Shown here: in pieces, positions 1 through 9,380 of the stretch
Layout of the letters: every line of letters starts with the position of its first letter
Numbering within the stretch: the stretch's first letter is position 1
DNA from: Frankia sp. AiPa1
GTDB lineage: Bacteria > Actinomycetota > Actinomycetes > Frankiales > Frankiaceae
Direction of reading: 5' to 3'
Length of the DNA stretch: 51,242 nucleotides
Assembly (NCBI RefSeq): GCF_023243075.1
Contig: NZ_JALKFZ020000168.1
Coordinates: 1 to 51,242, forward strand
The notes under the pieces: generated by a model
What the model saw: the letters and a program-made list of their open reading frames with translations, nothing else
Database searches by the model: none
Told to the model about the DNA's origin: nothing
Made by a program: the position numbers and the translations under genes

Positions 1-480
1 GAGTTGGACGAGTCGGTGGTGGAGGAGCTGGCCGCGATCAAGACGGTGCGGGGCATCGTCGACTGGATCCTGGCCCGGTCCGCGGGGACCGGCGGCACTG
101 CTGCTGGCGCAGCGGTTCCGGCCATCCACGCTGGCATCGGTGTGGACCAGAACGGCGTGGTGGGTGCCGTCCCATCCGCGGGTGCCGCCCCGTCCGTGGG
201 CGCGCAGGCGCCTGCGGGATTGGATCGGGTGTCGGTTTCGGAGGTGGTGGTCGGGGTGATCGCGGAGCAGACCGGTTATCCGGTGGAGATGCTCGAGCCC
301 GATCTGGATCTTGAGGCTGATCTGTCGATTGACTCGATCAAGCGGACGGAGGTGTTGGGGGAGCTGGCGGGTCGGTTGGGTCTGACGGCGCCGGGTTCCG
401 GTGAGTTGGACGAGTCGGTGGTGGAGGAGCTGGCCGCGATCAAGACGGTGCGGGGCATCGTCGACTGGATCCTGGCCCGC
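1..480 (+). repeat. Duplicated ACP module, 402-nt period
   Basis: Bases 1-78 and 403-480 are identical except at most at the final position, and encode the same C-terminal ACP helices (ELDESVVEELAAIKTVRGIV...). This shows a tandem ACP module with a 402-nt (134-residue) period kept nearly identical by recent duplication or gene conversion. The window begins inside the repeat, which may be why the assembly breaks here. Confidence 0.85.
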
Positions 481-2391
481 TCCGGCTCAGGAGCGTCCGG
501 CCCGGCCACGCCCGGCCAGGCGCCGGTCATCGACGGGGCCGGGCCCGCCAACGCCGGCCCCCTGAGCGCTGGCCCCCTGACCGCTGGCACCGTGAGCAGC
601 ACGACCAACGGCGCCGCGCCGGGCAGCACCGGGCCCCATGGCGGTGGCCACGGTGGTGCCGGGATCGGCGGCAGCGCGCCTGCGGCATCGGCCACGCCCG
701 CGTTCGCCGGACCGGCGTTCGCCGACGTCGCCATGCCCGCAGCCGCTGCCGAACCGACGATTCCCGCTCCTGCCCACCGCGCGCCCGCCCTGGCCGGCGC
801 GTCCGTGGCGGCAGCCGGGGCCGCGGGTGCCGGTGTGCCCAGCGCGTTCCCGTTGCGGCGCTTCGTCGTCGAGGTCGAGGACGTCCCGCCGCCGGCGGAC
901 CTGCCCGCTGACCTGCGCGGCGCCCGGTTCCTGCTGGTCGAGGGCGGTCTGGGGGTGGGCCTTGCGCTGGCCACCCGGCTGGAGAAGGCGGGTGGCGAGG
1001 TGCGCATCCTCGCCGCCCACGATCCTGGTCTCGTGGACCAGATCCAGGCTGGCGCGGGCACCGACGGCCTGGCCTGGATCGCCTCGGCCGACCCGGATGC
1101 CCAGGAGGACGCGGTGCTGCCCGCGGCCTTCCCGGCGCTGCGGGCGGCGGCGCTCGGCGGCTGCCGGCGGGTCCTCGTCGTCACTGGCGACGGTGGCCGC
1201 TTCGGCTATCCCACGTCTCCCGCGGCCGCGGCCAGCCGGTCCGGGGCGGGCAGCGGCACCGGGCTCGGGGCGGCCGAGGCCGAGCAGTCCGCGATGCGCC
1301 CGACGCGCGGTGCGGGGCTGGCGGGTCTGATCCGCACGATCTCCAAGGAGGCGCCGGGGCTCGCGCTGCGCCTGGTCGACGTGGAGCCGAAGCAGGAGCC
1401 GCGCGGCATCGCCGACAGTCTGTTCGCCGAGCTGCTCGCGCCCGGCGGGCCGGTGGTCGTTGGCTACCGTGACCGGGTGCGCGCGGTTGCGCGGGTCCGT
1501 CGCGCCCCGGCGGTCGGCGGGGACGCGCTGCCGTCGAACCTTGGCCCGGCCTCGGTCGTGCTGCTGACCGGCGGCGCGCGGGGAATCACCGCGGGCCTCG
1601 CGGTGGAACTCGCCCGCCGCACCGGCTGCGCGATCGAGCTGGTCGGACGCACCCCGCTGCCGAGCGGTCCGGAGGACCCGGCGACGGCAGGCGCACCGGA
1701 CGCCCCGGCGCTGCGCAGGGCCCTCATCGCGGCCGGAGTACGCCGCCCGGCGGAGATCGAGTCCCGGATCTCCCGGCTGCTCGCCGAGCGGGAGGTTCGC
1801 GCGACACTGGCCGCACTCGGCCAGTTCGGCTCCTCGGTCCGTTACCACGCGGTGGACGTGCGTGACCCGCTGGCCGTCGCCGGGGTCGTCGCCGACGTGT
1901 ACGCCCGGCATGGACGCCTCGATGGTCTGGTCCACGGCGCGGGCGTGCTGGCCGACCGGCTGCTGCGGGACAAGACGCCCGAGTCGTTCGAGCGGGTCTA
2001 CCGGACGAAGGTCGACGGCGCACGGGCGCTGCTCGCGGCGGTGCGCGACGACATCGGCTTCATCGCGTTCTTCGGCAGCGTCGCCGGCGTGTTCGGTAAC
2101 CGCGGCCAGGTCGACTACTCGGCTGGCAACGACGCGCTGGACACCCTGGCGCGGGCTGCGTCCGGTCGCTTCGCCGGCCGGGTCGTCAGCGTCGACTGGG
2201 GCCCCTGGGGCTCCCGCGCCGGCGCCGGGATGGTCTCGCCGGAGCTCGCCCGCGAGTACGCTCGGCGCGGCATCGGCCTCATCGACCCGGACGAGGGTGT
2301 CGCCGCACTGCTCGCCGAGCTCGCCGGCCCGGCGGACGGCCCCGCGCAGGTGGTCTACATGTGCGCGGACGCGGAGGCGTTCGATGCCTGA
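1..2391 (+). CDS. Type I polyketide/PUFA-like synthase, 3' part (tandem ACP, KR)
   Basis: The gene is open at the left edge; 796 residues are visible. Residues 1-27 are the C-terminal end of one acyl carrier domain. A complete ACP follows at about 76-160 with the motif DLSIDSIKRTEVL, whose Ser112 should carry phosphopantetheine. An Ala/Gly/Pro-rich linker (about 161-280) leads to a ketoreductase with its structural subdomain (about 290-500) and the catalytic part: TGGARGI near 520, the GSVAG serine region and Tyr706 in VDYSAGN. Tandem ACPs followed by KR is the order known from PfaA-type polyunsaturated fatty acid synthases and heterocyst-glycolipid synthases, so KS and AT domains probably lie upstream outside the window (inference). 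The next gene starts inside the last codons of this one, so the two are translationally coupled. Confidence 0.88.
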   Translation, partial: ELDESVVEELAAIKTVRGIVDWILARSAGTGGTAAGAAVPAIHAGIGVDQNGVVGAVPSAGAAPSVGAQAPAGLDRVSVSEVVVGVIAEQTGYPVEMLEPDLDLEADLSIDSIKRTEVLGELAGRLGLTAPGSGELDESVVEELAAIKTVRGIVDWILARSGSGASGPATPGQAPVIDGAGPANAGPLSAGPLTAGTVSSTTNGAAPGSTGPHGGGHGGAGIGGSAPAASATPAFAGPAFADVAMPAAAAEPTIPAPAHRAPALAGASVAAAGAAGAGVPSAFPLRRFVVEVEDVPPPADLPADLRGARFLLVEGGLGVGLALATRLEKAGGEVRILAAHDPGLVDQIQAGAGTDGLAWIASADPDAQEDAVLPAAFPALRAAALGGCRRVLVVTGDGGRFGYPTSPAAAASRSGAGSGTGLGAAEAEQSAMRPTRGAGLAGLIRTISKEAPGLALRLVDVEPKQEPRGIADSLFAELLAPGGPVVVGYRDRVRAVARVRRAPAVGGDALPSNLGPASVVLLTGGARGITAGLAVELARRTGCAIELVGRTPLPSGPEDPATAGAPDAPALRRALIAAGVRRPAEIESRISRLLAEREVRATLAALGQFGSSVRYHAVDVRDPLAVAGVVADVYARHGRLDGLVHGAGVLADRLLRDKTPESFERVYRTKVDGARALLAAVRDDIGFIAFFGSVAGVFGNRGQVDYSAGNDALDTLARAASGRFAGRVVSVDWGPWGSRAGAGMVSPELAREYARRGIGLIDPDEGVAALLAELAGPADGPAQVVYMCADAEAFDA

Positions 2392-5300
2392 TCCCGTCGC
2401 CCCCGGCCGTGCTGTCAGCCCCGAGGCCGGCGGCACGGCCGGGGGACGGGGCGGGGCGACGCCGAGCGCCGTGGCGGTCGCTACGCCGATCGCGATCGTC
2501 GGGATGTCGGCCCTGTTTCCCGGGGCGGGCGACCTCGACACGTTCTGGCGCAATATCGCCGGTGGGGTGGACGCGGTCGGCGCCGTGCCACCCGGCCGGT
2601 TCGATGTCGACGACTTCTTCACCGCCGCGCCCGGCGTCCCCGTGACACCCGGCGGTTCCACCGGTCTGGCCGGGGACGCGGCCGCGGACGGAGGGGCGTT
2701 CTACTGCCGGCGCGGCGGGTTCGTCGACGATCTGGCCGCCTTCGACCCGACGGCGTTCGGGATCGTGCCGAACGCGCTGGACTGGGCTGAACCGGACCAG
2801 CTGCTCGCGTTGCGACTGGCCGCCGAGGCGATCACCGACGCCGGCGGCGCCGACCGGCTCGGCGACGCGGACCGGGTCGGGGTGGTGCTCGGCCGTGGCG
2901 GTTACGTCGGCTCCGGCGTGGCCCGCCTCGAGCAGCGCGTCCGTACCTCCCGCCAGCTCGCCACCACGCTGCGTGAGGTTCTGCCGGAGCTGCCGGCCGA
3001 CGCGGTCGAGCGGGTCCGCACCGCGTTTCTCGACCAGCTCGGCCCGATCCGGGCCGAGGCCTCGATCGGGCTGGTGCCGAACCTCGCCGCCTCCCGCATC
3101 GCCAACCGACTTGACCTGCGCGGACCCGCCTACACGGTGGACGCGGCCTGCGCGTCGTCGCTGATCGCCGTCGAGGCGGCCATGCGTGACCTCGGCGCCC
3201 ACCGCACCGACACGATGCTGGTCGGCGGTGCGCATCTCGTCCATGAGGCGTCGTTCTGGAGCGTGTTCACGCTGTTGCGGGCGCTCTCGCCGAGCGAGGC
3301 TATCCGCCCGTTCGACCGGCGCGCCGACGGCATCGTCATCGGCGAGGGTGTGGGCATGCTTGTGCTGCGCCGCCTCGACGATGCCCTGCGTGACGGCGAT
3401 CGCGTCTACGCGGTGCTGCGCGGCGCCGGAACGTCCAGCGACGGGCGCGGCGCCTCGCTGATGGCGCCGGACGCGGGCGGCCAGGTTCTGGCCGTGCGCC
3501 GGGCCTGGGCGGATGCGGGCCTCGACCCGAGTGCCCCTGGCGCGATCGGACTGATCGAGGCGCACGGCACCGCGACCCCCACCGGAGACGCGGTGGAGCT
3601 GGCCACCCTGGCCGAGGTCTTCGGCACCGCCGGGGCCCCGGGCCCGGGTCGCCCGGCCGGCGCGGCGGACATCGGGATCGGGTCCGTCAAGTCCATGATC
3701 GGCCATGCCATGCCGGCGTCGGGCGCGGCCGGTCTGATCAAGACGGCGCTCGCCCTGCACCACCGGACCCTGCCACCCACCCTGCACTGCGACGAGCCGC
3801 ACGCCGCCTTCGCCGGCAGCCGCTTCGCGCCCGTGCGCACCGCGACCGCCTGGGACGAGCCAACCGGCGGCGGCCCCCGCCGCGCCGGGGTCAACGCGTT
3901 CGGCTTCGGCGGCATCAACGCCCACCTCGTCGTCGAGGAGGCGCCGACCGGCGCCCCGATCACCGCCGTCCACACCTTCCCCGCACCCGCACCCGCACCC
4001 GCCGCCGTGGCCTCCGGTTCTGCCGCTGTGGCCGCCGGCCCTGCCGCCGTGGAGCTCGTGGCGGATCCGAACGCCGAGGCGGTGCTGCTGCTCGCCGGCA
4101 CTGGGCCGCAGGACCTGCTCGCCCAGCTCGACCGGCCCGACGCCGAGCTGCTCGCCCGCGACGACGCGGCCTGCCCGCCGAGTGGCGGTCCCTGGCGACT
4201 CGCCCTGGTCGCGCCGAACCCGCGGCGCCTCGCACTGGCGCGCACCGTCGTCGGACGCGGGACGCCCTGGCGAGGCCGCAACGACCTGTGGTTCACCCCA
4301 ACCGGCCTGCTGGATCCGGCCAACCCCGACGGCGGTGGACGCACCGCCTTTCTGTTCTGCGGGCTCGAGGACAACTTCACCCCGCGCATCGACGATGTCT
4401 GCGCGCACTTCGGCCTGACCGACCCGGGCACGGCGGACACCGCTGTGCTCGGGCAGCACGGGGTGGCCAGCGTCGAGGTCGGACGCGTCCTGGACGTCGC
4501 GCTGCGCCGGCTCGGCATCGCCCCGGACCTCGTCGGCGGGCACAGCATCGGCGAGTGGAACGCGATGATCTCCTGCGGGCTGGTTCCCGACGCGTTCGCC
4601 GACTCGTTCATCTCCGGGTTCGACGCGGACGCCGTGCAGGTCCCGGGCGTGGTCTTTGGCGCCCTGGGTTGCGGCGCCCAGCAGGCCGGCGAGGTGATCG
4701 CCGACCTTGACGAGGTGGTCGTCTCGCACGACAACTGCCCACATCAGTCGATCATCTGCGGGCGGGAGGCGAGCGTACGCACCGCGCTGGACCGGCTGCG
4801 CCGGGCCGGCGTCCTCGGCCAGCTCCTGCCCTTCGAGTCCGGCTTCCACTCGCCGTTCTTCGAGCCATACCTGGATCTGGCCCGCGCCAGCCTGGAGTCC
4901 ACCGCCCTCGTCGAGGCCCAGGTGCCGATCTGGTCGGCCACGACGGCGTCGCCCTACCCGGCCGAACCCGCCGCCGTGCGCGAGCTGGCGCTGCGCCACC
5001 TGGTCGAGCCCGTCCGTTTCCGGGAGCTCGTCGACCAGCTGCACGCGTCCGGCGTGCGGGCGTTCGTGCAGGTCGGCGTGGGAAGCATCGCCGGTTTCGT
5101 GGACGACACACTGCGTGGACGCGAACACCTCTCCCTGGCCACGAACACGCCGAAGCGCTCCGGGCTCGACCAGCTGCGCCGTGTCGCCGCGTCCCTGTGG
5201 GTCGAGGGTGCCTCGCCGCGCCTGGACCTGCTGCCCTGTCGCACCCGTCCCGAGCAGCCGGCGGCCGTCCGCCTGAGCGACGCCGCCTCGTGCCACGCCG

Positions 5301-7927
5301 CCGCGCCTGGCACCGGGGCGACGGACTCTGGCCGGCGCGTCCAGGTGCCGCACCGGCAGGGAAGAGCCGTTCGGCTGCGCCTGGGGACTCCACTCGTCCG
5401 GCTCGGCCCCGCCGCCGGGGATCTGTTGGGCCGGCGGGATGCCACGGCGGCCCCGTCGCCCGCCGCCGCCCCCTGCGCCCCCTCCGTGCCCGCGGTGGCG
5501 GCGGTGCCCGTGGCGACCTCGGTGGCCGCGGCTCGCCCCGCCACCGCGGCGCAGGTCGGATCCGCCGTTCCCGCCGTTCCCGCCGTTCCCGCCGTTCCCG
5601 CCGCGCCGGCCATGGCCGCGCAGGTCGAAGCGGCGGCTGTCGGGACCGCGCCGGGACATCCGGTGCTGGCCGCGTTGCGGGCCGCGCTGGTGGACGCCGA
5701 CGCGACGATGGCCGAGGTCGTCGACCAGTGGTCCCGCGACCCGGTGGGATCCCTCTCCTCCCTCGGCCAGGGGGCGCGGCCTGGCCGGCCGGTCCCACCC
5801 CTCGTCGCCCGCAGGTCCCCGGCCGGCCGGTCGGTGGCCGCCGGTCACACCCTCGACGCGGCTACGCCCGGCAGCGGCCCTGCCGGCACGACCGCCTCCC
5901 GGATCCCGGTCGGGCCCGGTGGGACGGCAGTCCCTGACGGGACAGGAACGCCCGGCGGGACGGGTACGCCGCTGCTGTCGCCGGCGGGGCCCACACGCCC
6001 GGGTTCGTCCGCACCGTCCGCACCCCGCGGCCCGGCCGAGGGCCGGACGGGACCGCGCACCGTCCTGCGCCACCTCTCGCTCGCCACGATGCCGCATGTC
6101 ATCGATCACTGCTTCTACCGGCAGCCGCCCGGCTGGACCACCATGTCCGACCGCTTCCCGGTCGTGCCGATGACCGAGGTTCTCGAACTCATGATCGCCG
6201 AGGCGGCGGCGGTCATGCCCGGGCTGGTACCGATCGGCCTGAAGGACGTGCGGGCGCTGCGCTGGCTCGCGATCGAGCCGGCCGTCGAGGTCCCGATCAC
6301 CGTGAACCCGCTCGGCCCGGTCGGCTCGGACGAGGCCGCCGGCCCGAACACGGCCGGTGCGCGGCCCGTCGAGGCCGTGCGGGTGACCGTGGAGGGGTAC
6401 GCGCGCGGCACCGTGCTGTTCGCCGCCGACTATCCGGCCGCGCCGGCCACGACGGTCGTCACCGCCGACCTGCCCGGGCAGCCGGCCACGCCGGTCCTGC
6501 CCGCCGAACGCGCCTCGCGCAATCAGGGTCCGGACCTCTACCGCGGACGTTTCCTGTTCCACGGTCCTGGCTACCAGGGCGTCGAGCACATCGGGGGGAT
6601 CTCGGAGGCCGGAATCCGGGGCCGGCTGCGGGTGCCGTCCGCCTCCGGCGCTCTGCTGGACAACGCCGGGCAGCTCTTCGGCTACTGGGCGATGGAGCAC
6701 CTGGCCGAGGACTCTCTGCTGCTGCCCCAGTCCATCGCGGATCTGCGCTTCTACGGACCACCGCCGGCCGAGGGCGAGGAGGTGGACTGCGTGGTGCGCA
6801 TCCGCGCGGTCGCCGAGCGCACCGTGGTCGCCGATCTGGAGCTGCGCCGGGTGGGTGGGCCGTGCTGGGCGGTCATCACCGCCTGGACGGACCGCAGGTT
6901 CGCCAACGACCCGGTGCTGTGGACGATGGTGCGCGCCCCCGAGATCCACAGCGTCGCGCAGCCCTCCGGCGAGGGCTGGCTGGTCGCGATCGACCGGTGG
7001 AGCGAGTCGGCGTCGCGGGAACTGGTCGTGCGCCACTACCTGGACGCGCAGGCCCGGGCGCAACTCGCCGCGCTCAATCCGCGGGCGGCCCGCGGGCGGC
7101 TGCTCGGCCGGATCGCCGCCCAGGACGCGGTGCGCCGCCTGCTGTGGGACCGCGGCGCCGGGCCGGTCTGGGGGATCGAGGTCGGGATCGAGCACGGCCC
7201 GCTCGGCGCGCCCCGGGTGCGGTCGCTGCCGCGCCGCGCGGGCATCGCGCTGGCCGAACCGCCCTGGGTGTCGCTGGCGCACAAGCCGGAGATCGCGGTC
7301 GCTCTGGTGTCGGTCGCGGGCTCGGTCGGGATCGACATCGAACAGATCGTGGCCCGCGCCCCCGGCGTCGAGAAGGCCGCGCTCGCCGCGGCCGAGGCGG
7401 AGCTGCTCGACCGGCTCGCCGGGGTGGATCCGGATGCGCGGGCGGTGTGGTTCACGCGGCTGTGGGCGGCGAAGGAGGCCGCGGCGAAGGCGTGGGGAAC
7501 AGGGCTTGCCGGCCGTCCCCGCCAGTTCGTCGTCGACGGCCCGTACCCGGCACCGGCGGCCTGGGCGTCATCACCGGCCAGCGCCCTGGCCGGCCCGCCT
7601 GGCCTGCTCCGGGTCACCGTGCACGGCGATGCCGGTCTGGTCGATGCCGGTCTGGTCGATGCCGGCCTGGTGGACGCCGGGGTGGGGAACACCGGGGTGG
7701 GCGGCGCCGGATACGGGCATCACCAGGCCCGGGTGCGCTGGGTGGCGTTGCGTACTGTGGATGGCGCTGGCCGGATTGTGCCCGGGGACGCGCGGATCGG
7801 CGCCGACCAACCGGCCGCCGCGGCGCCCGCGGACCGGGCCGGCGTTCCCGCCCGGTACGTGGTGGCCTGGACCTCCCCCGAGATCGAGGCCGACGTCCGC
7901 GTCGGCGCGTCGAGACCTATCGAGTGA
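2384..7927 (+). CDS. Type I polyketide synthase KS-AT-DH with C-terminal 4'-phosphopantetheinyl transferase
   Basis: 1847 residues. The ATG overlaps the previous stop by 8 bp and has GGAGG about 8 nt upstream. Ketosynthase, about 33-520: it has IAIVGMSALFPG, catalytic Cys256 in DAACASS, His394 in EAHGTATPTGD and His441 in GHAMPASG, so it should be active. Acyltransferase, about 640-960: nucleophile Ser721 in GGHSIGEW and FHSP further on. An Ala/Pro linker (about 980-1220) carries nonapeptide-like repeats. Hotdog dehydratase-like domain, about 1230-1510: HVIDHC (His1238/His1242) and a DNAGQLFGYW segment. Sfp-type phosphopantetheinyl transferase, about 1550-1760: VGIDIE (Asp1651) and WAAKEAAAKAWG (Lys1697, Glu1698). 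An enzyme that carries its own PPTase could activate the ACPs of the neighbouring subunit. Product class by analogy with PfaA/B/C or HglE systems: a long-chain polyketide or hydroxylated fatty acid. The exact product cannot be read from the sequence. Confidence 0.9.
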   Translation: MPDPVAPGRAVSPEAGGTAGGRGGATPSAVAVATPIAIVGMSALFPGAGDLDTFWRNIAGGVDAVGAVPPGRFDVDDFFTAAPGVPVTPGGSTGLAGDAAADGGAFYCRRGGFVDDLAAFDPTAFGIVPNALDWAEPDQLLALRLAAEAITDAGGADRLGDADRVGVVLGRGGYVGSGVARLEQRVRTSRQLATTLREVLPELPADAVERVRTAFLDQLGPIRAEASIGLVPNLAASRIANRLDLRGPAYTVDAACASSLIAVEAAMRDLGAHRTDTMLVGGAHLVHEASFWSVFTLLRALSPSEAIRPFDRRADGIVIGEGVGMLVLRRLDDALRDGDRVYAVLRGAGTSSDGRGASLMAPDAGGQVLAVRRAWADAGLDPSAPGAIGLIEAHGTATPTGDAVELATLAEVFGTAGAPGPGRPAGAADIGIGSVKSMIGHAMPASGAAGLIKTALALHHRTLPPTLHCDEPHAAFAGSRFAPVRTATAWDEPTGGGPRRAGVNAFGFGGINAHLVVEEAPTGAPITAVHTFPAPAPAPAAVASGSAAVAAGPAAVELVADPNAEAVLLLAGTGPQDLLAQLDRPDAELLARDDAACPPSGGPWRLALVAPNPRRLALARTVVGRGTPWRGRNDLWFTPTGLLDPANPDGGGRTAFLFCGLEDNFTPRIDDVCAHFGLTDPGTADTAVLGQHGVASVEVGRVLDVALRRLGIAPDLVGGHSIGEWNAMISCGLVPDAFADSFISGFDADAVQVPGVVFGALGCGAQQAGEVIADLDEVVVSHDNCPHQSIICGREASVRTALDRLRRAGVLGQLLPFESGFHSPFFEPYLDLARASLESTALVEAQVPIWSATTASPYPAEPAAVRELALRHLVEPVRFRELVDQLHASGVRAFVQVGVGSIAGFVDDTLRGREHLSLATNTPKRSGLDQLRRVAASLWVEGASPRLDLLPCRTRPEQPAAVRLSDAASCHAAAPGTGATDSGRRVQVPHRQGRAVRLRLGTPLVRLGPAAGDLLGRRDATAAPSPAAAPCAPSVPAVAAVPVATSVAAARPATAAQVGSAVPAVPAVPAVPAAPAMAAQVEAAAVGTAPGHPVLAALRAALVDADATMAEVVDQWSRDPVGSLSSLGQGARPGRPVPPLVARRSPAGRSVAAGHTLDAATPGSGPAGTTASRIPVGPGGTAVPDGTGTPGGTGTPLLSPAGPTRPGSSAPSAPRGPAEGRTGPRTVLRHLSLATMPHVIDHCFYRQPPGWTTMSDRFPVVPMTEVLELMIAEAAAVMPGLVPIGLKDVRALRWLAIEPAVEVPITVNPLGPVGSDEAAGPNTAGARPVEAVRVTVEGYARGTVLFAADYPAAPATTVVTADLPGQPATPVLPAERASRNQGPDLYRGRFLFHGPGYQGVEHIGGISEAGIRGRLRVPSASGALLDNAGQLFGYWAMEHLAEDSLLLPQSIADLRFYGPPPAEGEEVDCVVRIRAVAERTVVADLELRRVGGPCWAVITAWTDRRFANDPVLWTMVRAPEIHSVAQPSGEGWLVAIDRWSESASRELVVRHYLDAQARAQLAALNPRAARGRLLGRIAAQDAVRRLLWDRGAGPVWGIEVGIEHGPLGAPRVRSLPRRAGIALAEPPWVSLAHKPEIAVALVSVAGSVGIDIEQIVARAPGVEKAALAAAEAELLDRLAGVDPDARAVWFTRLWAAKEAAAKAWGTGLAGRPRQFVVDGPYPAPAAWASSPASALAGPPGLLRVTVHGDAGLVDAGLVDAGLVDAGVGNTGVGGAGYGHHQARVRWVALRTVDGAGRIVPGDARIGADQPAAAAPADRAGVPARYVVAWTSPEIEADVRVGASRPIE
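5562..5597 (+). repeat. 9-nt tandem repeat in PKS linker
   Basis: Four copies of CCGCCGTTC encode a PAV/PAVP run in the linker between AT and DH. The repeat is in codon phase, so it only lengthens a flexible linker. Confidence 0.8.
7628..7672 (+). repeat. 15-nt tandem repeat near the 3' end of the PKS
   Basis: Three copies of GATGCCGGTCTGGTC (the last slightly diverged) encode repeated DAGLV in the tail of the PPTase domain. It is in codon phase and lies after the conserved PPTase motifs. Confidence 0.8.
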
Positions 7928-8007
7928 CAGTGCACGGAGCAGCAGCAGTAGGGCCAGGGACGATCATGACCGGCGCGACAGCGGCGACCGGGAGAAAGGT
8001 GGCACAG

Positions 8008-8319
8008 ATGGACCGCTCAGCCGTCGAGACGCGGGTGCTCGGGGAAATCATCGAGGACGTCCGGGACGTCATCGGTGAGGAGTACGCGTTCGACATGGAA
8101 ATCACCATGGAAACGTCGTTCGGTGACGACCTGGAGCTGGAAAGCATCGAGTTCGTCGCGCTCGCCGACCGGCTGCGGGAACGTTATGGCGATGCCGTCG
8201 ACTTCGTCGGTTTTCTTGCCACCCGGGACGTCGACCAGGTCATCAACATGCGGGTCGGCGAGGTCGTCGAATTCGTCGTCGACAGTCAGCCCGTGCCTGC
8301 GACGACCGGTTCGGCCTGA
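8008..8319 (+). CDS. Free-standing acyl carrier protein
   Basis: 103 residues. The motif DDLELESIEFVALADRLRERY places the phosphopantetheine serine at Ser46; size and helix pattern fit a discrete ACP, though the C-terminal helices (VDFVGFLATRDVDQVINMRV) are somewhat longer than in FabD-type ACPs. I chose the ATG at 8008 because GAGAAAGG lies 7-8 nt upstream and the conserved ACP fold starts here. In-frame starts exist further up: ATG at 7966, and GTG at 7924, which overlaps the PKS stop by 4 bp. The gene sits between the PKS and the hydrolase, so it most likely carries the acyl chain for release or transfer to an acceptor. That role is inferred from context. Confidence 0.88.
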   Translation: MDRSAVETRVLGEIIEDVRDVIGEEYAFDMEITMETSFGDDLELESIEFVALADRLRERYGDAVDFVGFLATRDVDQVINMRVGEVVEFVVDSQPVPATTGSA

Positions 8320-8468
8320 CCGACGCCGTACGGAGCCACAGGGGATGCCTCGGGGATGTCCCAGGGGAAATTGGGCGAACGCCGTAAACCAGGTGACCAC
8401 GGGGCGACGCGCGAGCCGGGTATGTCGGGCGCCCGAGGACACGGTGACCGACCGGGAGAGTGGTGCCA

Positions 8469-9380
8469 ATGAGTGAGATCCGCGCGAACGACGTCCGGCT
8501 GCACGTCCAACGGATCGGCCCGCGGGGCCCCGCCATCCCGACCGTCGTGATGCTGCATGGCATGGTCATGGACAACATGTCCAGCTTCTACCTGTCGCTG
8601 GGCACGTATCTTTCCGACATCGGCTGTGACGTCATCTGCTACGACCTGCGCGGGCACGGGCGCAGCGAACGCACCCCGGAGGGCTACGCGCTCGCGGACT
8701 CGCTCGCCGATCTCAACGGTCTGCTCGACGCGCTCGGCGTGGACCATCCCGTGCACATCATCGGCAACAGCTACGGCGCGACGATGGCGATCGCCTACGG
8801 CTGCGAGTTCGGCGAGCGGACGGCGAGTCTGACCCTGATCGAGCCGCCGTTCCTGCTCGAGGGGCTCGGCGAGGAGATGGCGCGCTCGCTGACCCAGATC
8901 CTCGCGGCGATGTCCGACGACGAGGTGGAGCTCTGGCTGCATCAGGCGGCTGGGCGGGTCATCGGCCGGGCCACCCGGTCCGCCCGCCGGCTGCTGCAGG
9001 AGACGACGATCGCCACCGACATGCTGTCGATGACGCCGTTCTCCGTCGAGGCGCTGGGGCGGCTGAGCATGCCGGTGCTCGCGATCTACGGCGAGAACTC
9101 GGACATCATCGGCCAGGCCGAGACCCTCACGTCCGTCGTGCCGGACACCACCCTGGTCGTCCTGGAGCACCACACCCATATGGTGCTGCGGGAGGCCACC
9201 GGCTATCTGCGCGAGCTGCTGCGCTGGTGGCTGCTTGGCGACCGGACCACGCCGCGGCCGGTGTACGTGCCCTCGGCGACGAAGCGGTTCGAGACGCCGC
9301 AGTGGATCACCGACATGGTTCCGCCGCCCAACCTGAACACCCCCCGCACGGTGACCACCGCGGAGAGCAGTCATAGATGA
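8469..9380 (+). CDS. Alpha/beta-fold hydrolase (possible thioesterase or acyltransferase)
   Basis: 303 residues, typical alpha/beta hydrolase length. The oxyanion segment MLHGM is near residue 28, the nucleophile elbow GNSYGA has Ser101, and a late EHHTHMVL supplies the likely catalytic His. The ATG is preceded by GGGAGAG at about 8 nt; an upstream GTG at 8460 is less likely. The stop overlaps the next start as ATGA. In a polyketide operon such a protein commonly releases the chain from the ACP or transfers it. No signal peptide is seen, so it acts in the cytoplasm. The substrate is inferred from context only. Confidence 0.85.
   Translation: MSEIRANDVRLHVQRIGPRGPAIPTVVMLHGMVMDNMSSFYLSLGTYLSDIGCDVICYDLRGHGRSERTPEGYALADSLADLNGLLDALGVDHPVHIIGNSYGATMAIAYGCEFGERTASLTLIEPPFLLEGLGEEMARSLTQILAAMSDDEVELWLHQAAGRVIGRATRSARRLLQETTIATDMLSMTPFSVEALGRLSMPVLAIYGENSDIIGQAETLTSVVPDTTLVVLEHHTHMVLREATGYLRELLRWWLLGDRTTPRPVYVPSATKRFETPQWITDMVPPPNLNTPRTVTTAESSHR

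Noticed and set aside
487..7282. Very long open frames on the - strand opposite the PKS genes (487-2661, 2279-7282)
   Set aside because: They are antisense shadows of very GC-rich codons: Arg/Gly/Pro-rich translations without domains, opposite a strand with complete KS, AT, DH, KR and PPTase motifs.
7966..8007. Longer N-terminus for the free ACP
   Set aside because: Starts at 7924 or 7966 are possible, but the added residues are low-complexity and the ATG at 8008 has a better-placed RBS and begins the ACP fold.
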